Origin: Gnetum montanum
Taxonomy: Eukaryota > Streptophyta > Gnetopsida > Gnetales > Gnetaceae
Assembly (NCBI GenBank): GCA_015680685.1
Contig: MNCI01008366.1
Location: 1,093,145-1,157,144, forward strand
Reading direction: 5' to 3'
DNA: 64,000 bases
Below are positions 56,560 through 64,000 of the stretch, piece after piece (within the stretch, counting starts at the first letter, position 1; every line of letters starts with the position of its first letter). Position numbers and translations under genes: made by a program. The notes beneath the pieces are model-generated. The model had not been told where the DNA came from. It did not search any database and saw only the letters and a list, made by a program, of their open reading frames with translations.

Positions 56560-58020
56560 CTCAAAATGATAAATTTGAAACACCAAATTGGGGCGGTTGA
56601 AACGCATGAGAGGCCTAGTCATGGCTAAGGATAGGAGGAGGGAAACTAGGGCTCTAAAAAGAGTCAAAAATAGGAGAACGAGACTCAAAAAGAACTCTAC
56701 AGGGAAGAATCGAATGATGGGACCCAAAAATGAGTCAACCACGAAATCCAAAGGATGGGAGGCTTAATAAGCGGGACCAAGGAGATGTAGGTGGGTCCTC
56801 CCCATAGCAGGCAATAGCCGTAGTAGCCCTTGCATATTCCCAAAATTGGGGTCTGTGGGCCTTGGGGCCAAGAAATGGTGTTTGCCAATTAAGACTCCTA
56901 CCCAAGAGATCCCGCCAAGGCATGGGAAGCCCATGGAAATCACGATGAACCTTCACAACATAAGATAGGTAGTGAAGTGAGTTACGGAGCGAACTAGATG
57001 AAGAGAGAGAGAGACGAGAAAATGGAATTTTGATTGTTGGTCACATGAAACCCCATGTGTAGTTGTGGTTAAGTGACCCAGTAGAACCTGTCCTGAGGTT
57101 AGACCCAAAACCATCCGCATGCAGTGACATCGTAGCAATAGACGAAGCCCCGACCATCCCCCAAATGCACCCACAGAGAACCACCACTCTAACAAATGTG
57201 AGAGGAAGGAAGTGAAATGGGATGAAGTTAGAGGGGACTAAGGAAGTCCCATAACTAGTGCTTGTGGCTCATGAGAGGTAGTCTAAGGGGTGTGCTTTCA
57301 ATTCCAATAGTGATTCATTTTTCTTTTCATTTTTGGGGGAACCACACCATGCAAAGACCCATGTGTGTTTGCATGCATTCGACCAAGGGGTGTGCTTTGA
57401 ATCCTCATGTTTATTTCTTTTCTTGTGTCTTTTTCATCTTTTTTTTTTTGAATTTTTCACTGTGGACCACACCATGCAAGGTCGAACTATCCATAAGCTT
57501 CCTTGGAGAGAAGAACTTGGAGCAGTAGGAAATCTGTAAGGACATATCGACAACCCAAGGGACAGGACAGAGCAACGAATATTGCATTCCCCTTGAATTC
57601 ACACCCGATTCAAACCATTGGGTCATCCCTAAGTCTGGGAACTACACAAGTTACACATTAATTATAATGTTTTTAAGTGAAGGAGTTACATGTTTGCAAT
57701 AGAAGGAAAACCATGGAGTGGGTGAATGGGTGGATGACGTGAACTCACTACCGATGTTATAAGTGGAAAATAGACGTAAAGTCTAAAGACAACCATGCGA
57801 GAATAGGAACCAAACAACTAGGTGGACTAGGGTACATTACTCATCGCAACGAAAACCATTTGTGCCATCTGAAGATAATAAGACGACGCATTAGCAATTA
57901 CGTGAAAAATGAAACACACACAAAGAAACGAAAAATAATTAAAGAAATGAAAAAATGTACAAAGAATTTGCAAACATATGAACAATGGTGATAAAAAAAG
58001 GTGTAAAATAAAAAATTGTA
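56560..58020 (-). other. Noncoding block of N6 between integrase and ORF2
   Basis: Contains TATGGGGAGGACCCACC on the element strand near 56788-56804, equivalent to blocks in N2, N3 and N5. It also has AT-rich stretches with TTTTTTATTTTACACC-like repeats near 57990-58025. No protein frame is supported. Confidence 0.6.
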
Positions 58021-58025
58021 AAACA

Positions 58026-59300
58026 GTGAGGGGTGTAGTGGAATAGATTAGCAGGGATGATGGTCTCCTCCATGATTGGGTGAAAAGGAGAAGATGCAAA
58101 AAATGGAGCGACGTTGTCCTGGTGATGATAAGGCAGTTGCACTGGTTGAGTGGAGTTCACGGAAAGGTTTTAGTTGTTGGTGGTTGACTAACTATGTTTT
58201 GGTGGGGTCCTCAGGTTTGTGGATGAGAAAGGCCCTGGATGGGAAGGTTTCGGAGACAATATAAGGTCCCTCCCATAGTGTTTGAAACATGGTCGGTTGA
58301 GATACATGTGAGGGGTTCCAATACAACACCTTGTCTCCACATCTAAAGGTGACCTTCCAAATCCTAAGATCGTGTTGTTTTTTATTATAGGCATTGTGGA
58401 TTTCATTTGAAGACAAGGCCACTAATCGGTTCTCATCTAGAACACTTAAATTGATAAGTCATTCACGTTGTGCTGGTGGGAGGTCAAGGCCTAAGTCACT
58501 GGCGGTGGATAGTGTGCGAAGTTCAGCCTGAATTGGAAGTGTTAGTAACTTTCCGTACACTAACTCATAGGGAGAGTACCTTACAAGGAGTTTCCAAGTG
58601 GAGCGATAGGCCCATAGGGCATCATTAAGTTTGGTGCTCCAATCCCTCCTGTATTTGCTGATGGTTTGAGTAAGGATCTTGGTGATCTCCCTATTGGTGA
58701 CTTCGGCCTGCCCATTGGCTTACGGGTGATAGGGTGTTGTAAATTTATGGGTGACCTCCAAATGTTGCATGAGTTTCCGAAAAGTGACACCTATGAAATG
58801 AGTCCCATTATCAGAAATGAGTGCACGTGGCACTCCAAACTTGTTGATGATTTGTTGTTGGATAAATCATGTGGCGGTGTTGGAAGAATAGTCGACGATG
58901 GCTACTGCTTTTGCCCACTTTGTGCAGTAGTCCACCGCTACGATGATATACGGCTTTCCGTTGGACAGGGGTGTGATGGGCCCCATGAAGTCGATGCCCC
59001 AAATGTCGAAGGGCTCTAGTGGCTGGATCCACTAATAAGGTCCCTCCAACCATGCCGTCATCCCACGGTCCCTCTAGCATCATTCGCAGGAGTGGGTGAA
59101 CCATTGTGTGTCCCTGAAGATGGTGGGCTAGTAATACCCTGCAAGTAGGATCTTAATGGCGGTGTTGTGTCCAGCATAGTGACCCCCACAGGGCCCTCGT
59201 GAGCATCTTGGAGGATGCACAGTGAATCATCATCAGGGACACACCATCGAACTAGGCTATCTGCACACACCTTGTAAAGGTGGCCATTGATTTCCATGAA
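58026..59300 (-). pseudogene. Integrase of N6, catalytic triad preserved
   Basis: Approach to the zinc domain: HLYKVCADSLVRWCVPDDDS. After frame changes the core is open in one frame except for two stops: [46 protein letters not shown]. So both Asp and the Glu (58702-58704) are kept, unlike N4 and N5. The C-terminal part reads GDKVLYWNPSHVSQPTMF and TLWEGPYIVSETFPSR, then a Ser-rich tail ending NHGGDHHPC. Stops at TAT-TGA and HP-TAA and zinc-domain shifts still make it non-functional. Confidence 0.87.
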
Positions 59301-59805
59301 ACACTTAACCTTATGGAGAAACTATTGTTTTCACTAATGGTTCCACTCCTTTGGCAACTCTTGAGTGGTAAGGTAGGTGAGGATGTGGTTGAACCAAGGG
59401 GATTCCTTGGGCACTTGCAGATCAACTGTGCCTATGAAGAGAAGTTCATCTAGAAATTGGTTGGATAAGGGCTCCTCCTCTTTTGCGTCATTCCATCGTA
59501 ATTGAGACAAGTTGTTAGAAACCACATTCTCGGTCCCCTTCCGGTCTACCATGGTGAGATCAAACTCCTGAAGAATCACCAAGCACCGGATGATGCAGGG
59601 GCTCACTGTTGGTTTATTCATCAGGAACTAGATAGCACTGTGGTCAGTATGCACAAACACCTCATATCCAAGCACAGTGTCGAAATTTGTCCAAGGCGAA
59701 CACCGCCGCCATCAACTCCTTTTTAGTGGTGGTGTAGTTGAGCTTAGCACCCACAATGCTACGGCTTGCATAGTGGATATAGTATGGACATTTTTGATTG
59801 TTACA
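59301..59805 (-). pseudogene. RNase H remnant of N6
   Basis: Reads YYIHYASRSIVGAKLNYTTT, then KKELMAAVFAL, and further on CLVILQEFDLTMVDRKGTEN and FLDELLFIG. The part is well conserved with Athila RNase H. Upstream it stops abruptly where RT should begin. Confidence 0.82.
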
Positions 59806-59844
59806 CTGTGTTTGATTTCATCCTTTACGACCTGCCTTTCTGAT

Positions 59845-60690
59845 CATCACACTGTTTAACACCTTCAACAATCTATTCTTTTGTTTAGGAGCAAGGGTGG
59901 CATTGATAATTATCGGCTTTCCATTTTGCAAAAATGCATATTCCAAGTGAGTCGATAAAGACTTTAGCTCCAAGGGCTCTTGTTTGAAGCTCTCAAGGAT
60001 TTTCATCTTCCCCCAGTCATCTTGGTCATCAACAGTGGAGACCTGTTGATAAACCTCTTCCATTTTGTCCATGCTTTCAACATAGGCTTGCACAAGCCCC
60101 TCAGACGATTCCATGCATAATGTGCTGCTAGTAGGATCAGCTGTTAGCGACTAGGTGCCCTCTTGGTTAGTGGCTGCTACATACAAGCACTGTTGAATAG
60201 GTGATTCCTCAGTACACTGACTACATGCTTGAATGGATATCTGCTTAGTGGACCATAACTGCTGCACATAGTTGCACCCTGAGTCATTGTACGCGATGCA
60301 TGGAATGTGCTTCTTCTCGATCTTTCCGAAAGGATTTTCCTTTAAAATTTCAAGGGACAGATCTTGGAGTCCTAGTCGTGCATCCACTGTGGTTAGCCAG
60401 GCCCTTCCCATGATGATTGGGAAGTTCCCCTTGCAGTTCTTCACATGGATGACCAGGAAATCAGTAGGATAGGACCACCCATAAATGGTGGTCATAATGT
60501 CCTCCACCAATCCCAAGGGAACGGTGATGGACTGGTCTGCTAACTCAAGCAAGATGTTGCTCTTCTTTAGCGAGGGCAAGTTCCAGTTCTTGTACATATC
60601 ATGAGAGATCAAATTGACCCTTGATCCCAAGTCCAGAAGAGCTTTGCATGGCTTTTTTCTTTCCACCTGAAGATAAATGAGGGGCATGGA
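59845..60690 (-). pseudogene. Aspartic protease and pre-RT linker of N6
   Basis: The protease frame (60151-60687) has the catalytic motif LLDLGSRVNLIS, the flap-side LLELADQSITVPLG, and FPIIMGRAWLTTVDARLGL. The linker (59845-60114) ends LSTHLEYAFLQNGKPIIINA and NRLLKVL, which in intact Athila pol leads straight into RT. Here the sequence jumps to RNase H within about 40 bases. So RT was removed by one internal deletion of roughly 1.2 kb, judged against N5. Confidence 0.82.
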
Positions 60691-63223
60691 TCAGTCAATT
60701 TTTGGGAAATGTGACATGCCTTGATCTAGTCGGTCACAGCATGTGTGAGCATGACCGTCTGGACGTTGGAGTGCGGTTGGCTTGAAGGTTGCTCTGGCGG
60801 TGGAATAGTGGAGGTGCTTGAAGGTTCAGAGGCATTGGCCATAGGTGTATGTGAGGTTATGTTCAGATTATTGGGCTGGAAAAAAGGGCACTTTCGTGGT
60901 TGGGGCTCCGGTCCACTCGGCTGAAGTATTGGTTGTAAGTTAATAGCCCTCGTAGCATTTCGTTGCTATGGCTATGGTGGTATTTCTCCCTACATTGGTG
61001 AAGCAGGTGGTAGCTGAGTGGGATGTTGTGGAGGAGTGGCAGGAGAAGGTGATGGAGGATAGAAGAGATGTGAGCTCTCCCCCTAGGTGATGGAGATTGG
61101 GATTGAAAATACTCCAGGGGGTGGTAATGACTTTGAAAGGCTACATGACTAGAAGAGTCTCATGGAGAGACTGGTTGCTAAACGTAGTACCCATAGTGAT
61201 TTGGCTATTTGTAAGGGTACTACTGCCTTGGAGGTGGCATCCCCCACGCTTGTGGATGCTACCACTACTATAAGTATTCGTACAGCTACGGTGGCGCTCC
61301 ACTCAGATAGTATCCCTGCTGTTGCTGGTGGAACCAATTGGAATTGCCTTGTGGGTAAGGAAACCTTTAGGGTGTTTGCCACTGTGCCAAGTGAGGGTTC
61401 AATCTGTACATCCTAGAGTCTTGAAGATGTGACACCATAGGACAACATCCCTTGGGATGTTCATATTGGCATATGCCACATTCGTCATCTTCCTCGGTGT
61501 TAGAGTCTGCAATCTGCTCTGCTACAACAACTTTTCCCTTACCCTTATGTTAGGCACGTTCAGCTTTCTTCTTCCTACGTCGATCATGGTCATTACCTTG
61601 TTCTCTTGACTCTTCTACAATTTTTAGCATACTTTGGAATCTTTCGTCCAAAGAGTCCCATATCCTATCAACCTTTGCCAAAATTTTAGATGCAAAATTT
61701 TATAATGGCAAGGTTTTTCGGTTCACTGCTGCTTCCAGTGGTGATTCTTCCTCCTCGTCACAAAATCAGACCTTCCTTTTTCTAAGGGAAGGATCCCAAT
61801 TGAATTCTTCTACACTCTCCTTTTTTCTAAGTTTCCCTTCCTCTTTGGCCATCTGTTGAATGAGGAGTTGCAATTGATGGGCCCTTAGCTCCAACAGTCG
61901 TCCTTGGGTGTACACGCCAAGGGTCTTTCGTGTTTCAAAATGGAGCCCATCAATGATGTGGCAAAGATGTGCCCGCTGAGAGTAACCATGACCAGGGCAC
62001 CGATGCAACAATGAGTAGTACCTGCTCATGGTAGCATCCAAGGGTTCATGATTCCCTTGCTTCCATCCTTGGATCTACCATCTCAGATTCGCCACTCTAG
62101 AGTACGTTTGATACTTGTCATTGAAAATTTCAAGCATTGTACTCCATCTTCTAATTGATTCCAGTTCTAAAGACTGATACCAGCTTTCAGCTTCCTTGAT
62201 GAGTGTGCGAGGGAATAACTTCAGCTTCTGCCAATCATTGTTAATGTTTTGCAGGGTGTAGACATCATGGAATGCTTGTAGGTCGGTTTGTGGATCACAA
62301 TTGTATCCCCCTTCAAATCTGGGGATGTTGTTCATATCAACGCGCTTGATCCAGCTATCCTTCATGTGCCTATTAGGGATTTGAACTGCCTCAGTGATTT
62401 GGAGCATGCTCTGAGTAGCCAATAATGGCTCATCTGAATCATAGTCTTACTGAGGACCATGATGTCTGTGACAATTCTAGTGGACCCTCCTTTCATGATG
62501 GTGAGGCTAACACAATTGGTCATATGTTTCCTCATGTTGTTCCTTTTGGACCTTTTTACCACCGTCCTTTTGCTCCTTTCTACCCTGGTTACGATCAGAG
62601 CCTGAGCTAGATGAAAGTATAGGAGAGTGAGAGGATGGAGAAGAAGGAGAGGTATCGTCACTACTTTGGTGTCGATCTCCCCCTCTACACTGATGATAGC
62701 CTTGATAATCCTGCCCAGCCTTGCTACATGATCCTCCATCCCCTTGAGGATCCTGATCACTTAGAGGCTTATTTTGAATGATGGACTGGAGGATCTGCTA
62801 CCCCAGGGGAAGTTTGGTCAAATGGGTATCATGAAAGACAGGATCCCTATCGTCCTACAGCCCTTGTGAGAATAAGGGGTTACTGAATTGTTTCCCCTTC
62901 AGGTGTTCATATCTTTCTACCTACTGCAAGTCTCATGCTCATTGAGCCTCAGTGGAATGGTAGTCTTGGTAGTCATGGTCCTCCATGACATACTCTGCTC
63001 CACGGTCCTGGATGCCTAGTTTGCCAAGATTGTGATACATCATCGCAGGAGCTGATCGGTTGGGCGGTAGCATGATGTTGCCCTCCATGTCCCACCATCA
63101 CAGATAATCATCCTGATGTAGGATGAATGTGAAATTAGGAACATATTCATCGGGATGCTTGTATACCACCTGACATTCTTGTGGCACCGGTGGGTTGGAT
63201 ACCTCTCTCCTATGAGAAGACAT
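60691..63223 (-). pseudogene. gag of N6 (Athila-like)
   Basis: Start at complement of 63221-63223: MSSHRREVSNPPVPQECQVV, then FILHQDDYLWWWDMEGNIML. After a Ser/Arg/Lys-rich stretch the capsid (62075-62422) reads MATQSMLQITEAVQIPNRHM, RFEGGYNCDPQTDLQAFHDV, KLKLFPRTLIKEAESWYQSL. The second half (61766-62041) has RCPGHGYSQRAHLCHIIDGL. The zinc knuckle CGICQYEHPKGCC lies near 61440-61480 (CX2CX3HX4C). It has fewer stops than the other gags but is still broken by frameshifts. Confidence 0.83.
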
Positions 63224-63370
63224 ATTGGATGTTAGATGGTCCATGTAATCAGTGTACCTTATTACTTACTTTAATTTGCCTAGTGTGCGTAAATGTTTCT
63301 ATCTTGGGTCTATTCCAACAACTTGAATGATAATTTCACTAAGGTTAGATGATGCATGTAAGACTAACAG

Positions 63371-63388
63371 TCCCTGGCAATGGTGCCA
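63371..63388 (-). other. tRNA-Asp-like primer binding site of N6
   Basis: Element strand TGGCACCATTGCCAGGGA, identical to the N2 site, one base after the 5' LTR end. Confidence 0.85.
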
Positions 63389-63389
63389 A

Positions 63390-64000
63390 TGATGAGCGGC
63401 TAGGTACCCCTACGTCCAACCATATGAATCACGGGTGTTCACACGCGACTCAGTTGAAATCCATAGACTGTAAGCACTTAACATACACCCAACTCTAACC
63501 AACAAAACCTTGGGTTAGAATGGTCATTGCCTTCCTAATCTCACTTGTGATGTTCTGTTTGTGATGGTTAAGTGAGATTAAGGCTAATGATTTTTATAGC
63601 TTTTTACTTATCTTTTGACGGCTAATTAAGGTATGAAAGGTAAGGAATAAACTATTATCTACTCTATAATTATCCTAGCTTGTACTCTAACTATTCCTAG
63701 CATAAGTATTTGATCCCATCTTCCGAGCACGTTCTGAGCATCTCCTAACACTTTTGGGTTACCAGACGTTAAGCGTCACTAGGTTTACCAAGTGTTTGAT
63801 TTACGTTCAAGATGGTCATACTTATGACCTTTACGAATACGAATGAGCGATAGTGATTGAGATAACAATAATAGAAACTTAAGTAATTAACAAAGCATAA
63901 ACATACTAAACTATTGAATGCATAAAATAGCTAAGTCCAAATGCTACAAGGAATGCTTGAATAGTTCATCTTTATTGCCGTCACGCCAATGGGCTCAGAT
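63390..64000 (-). repeat. 5' LTR of N6, truncated by the window edge
   Basis: Starts TGATGAGCGGCTAGG on the plus strand and is collinear with 53426 onwards through 64000. About 300 bases including its U3 and TATA box lie outside the window. Confidence 0.9.

Larger units (their letters stand above)
14332..64000 (+). mobile_element. N1: outermost Athila-like LTR retrotransposon, split by later insertions, 3' part outside window
   Basis: Visible pieces are 14332-15252 (5' LTR, primer site, start of leader) and 45585-47215 (rest of leader and gag). N2 lies between them and N5 interrupts its gag. The pieces belong together because N2 is flanked by TATCT (15248-15252) and TATTT (45585-45589), a five-base target duplication with one transition. 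The gag on the right is on the plus strand, as predicted by the plus-strand LTR and primer site on the left. Pol, ORF2 and the 3' LTR must lie beyond the window, if they still exist. Confidence 0.75.
47216..64000 (-). mobile_element. N5: Athila-like element with pol, inserted in N1 gag and split by N6
   Basis: The visible part is 47216-53425: 3' LTR, a shortened 3' noncoding region, integrase, RNase H, RT and part of protease on the minus strand. It is interrupted in the protease by N6 at 53425; the remainder and its 5' LTR should lie right of the window. The sequence before its LTR (ATAAG, 47211-47215) should recur at the far end as target duplication. Much of ORF2 is missing. Confidence 0.78.
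53426..64000 (-). mobile_element. N6: Athila-like element inserted in N5 protease, RT deleted, 5' LTR truncated by window edge
   Basis: Order on the minus strand: 5' LTR (63390 to beyond 64000), primer site, gag, protease, RNase H remnant, integrase, noncoding block, internal promoter, G run, ORF2, polypurine tract, 3' LTR (53426-54337). Reverse transcriptase is missing between about 59805 and 59845. The LTRs are about 93 percent alike over the first 145 bases by eye. Target site ACTGG (53421-53425) is predicted to recur after 64000. Confidence 0.85.

Noticed and set aside
15186-63388. tRNA genes at the primer-site sequences
   Set aside because: Only 18 bases complementary to a tRNA 3' end are present next to LTR ends; no cloverleaf or internal promoter boxes.

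Overview
The window is nuclear DNA of a land plant, most likely a seed plant. A gymnosperm is plausible because the retroelements are old and deeply nested, but this is not proven. Evidence: a chloroplast ascorbate peroxidase gene with plant GT-AG introns, a plant AhpC/TSA-type thioredoxin-fold gene, and a large block of decayed Ty3/gypsy elements of the plant-specific Athila and Tat lineages. There is no sign of prokaryotic organisation. Two assembly flaws are visible: 6 N at 24357-24362 and one N at 56298 after a C run.

Genic part (1-10.9 kb). On the minus strand, 11 exons (96-4663) of a chloroplast ascorbate peroxidase; its 3' end lies beyond the left edge. On the plus strand, a complete 9-exon gene (6424-10682) for a predicted 242-residue plastid thioredoxin-fold protein. 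Every exon junction used keeps the reading frame. From 10.7 to 14.3 kb the DNA is gene-poor, with one unidentified small ORF and a trace of a non-LTR reverse transcriptase.

Retrotransposon nest (14.3 kb to the right edge). Six LTR elements are inserted into one another. N1 (Athila-like, plus) starts at 14332. N2 (minus, 15253-45584) sits in the N1 leader. N3 (minus, 18331-25455) sits in N2. N4 (Tat/Ogre-like, plus, 30052-44939) sits in the 5' LTR of N2. N5 (minus, from 47216) sits in the N1 gag. N6 (minus, from 53426) sits in the N5 protease and runs off the window. Boundaries rest on TG...CA termini, tRNA-Asp-like primer sites, polypurine tracts, near-matching target duplications for N2 and N4, and host sequence that resumes across each insertion.

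The Athila-like elements encode gag, a polyprotein (N5, N6) and a 3' ORF2 in the env position. ORF2 joins a plant-transposon-protein-like domain to a coiled coil. N2 and N3 lack the whole pol and share the same gag-to-noncoding junction, so they look like a non-autonomous subfamily. N2, N3 and N6 carry a second, U3-like promoter ahead of ORF2 whose motif matches the U3 of the same element. N4 has an intron-like 3 kb segment between protease and RT that holds an antisense, apparently spliced gene, flanked by arrays of a covarying hairpin followed by an AAACTAGCA-type tail; a third array lies in its 3' UTR. All pol-bearing copies are dead: RT catalytic residues are changed in N4 and N5, RT is deleted in N6, and the integrase catalytic Glu is replaced by Lys in N4 and N5.
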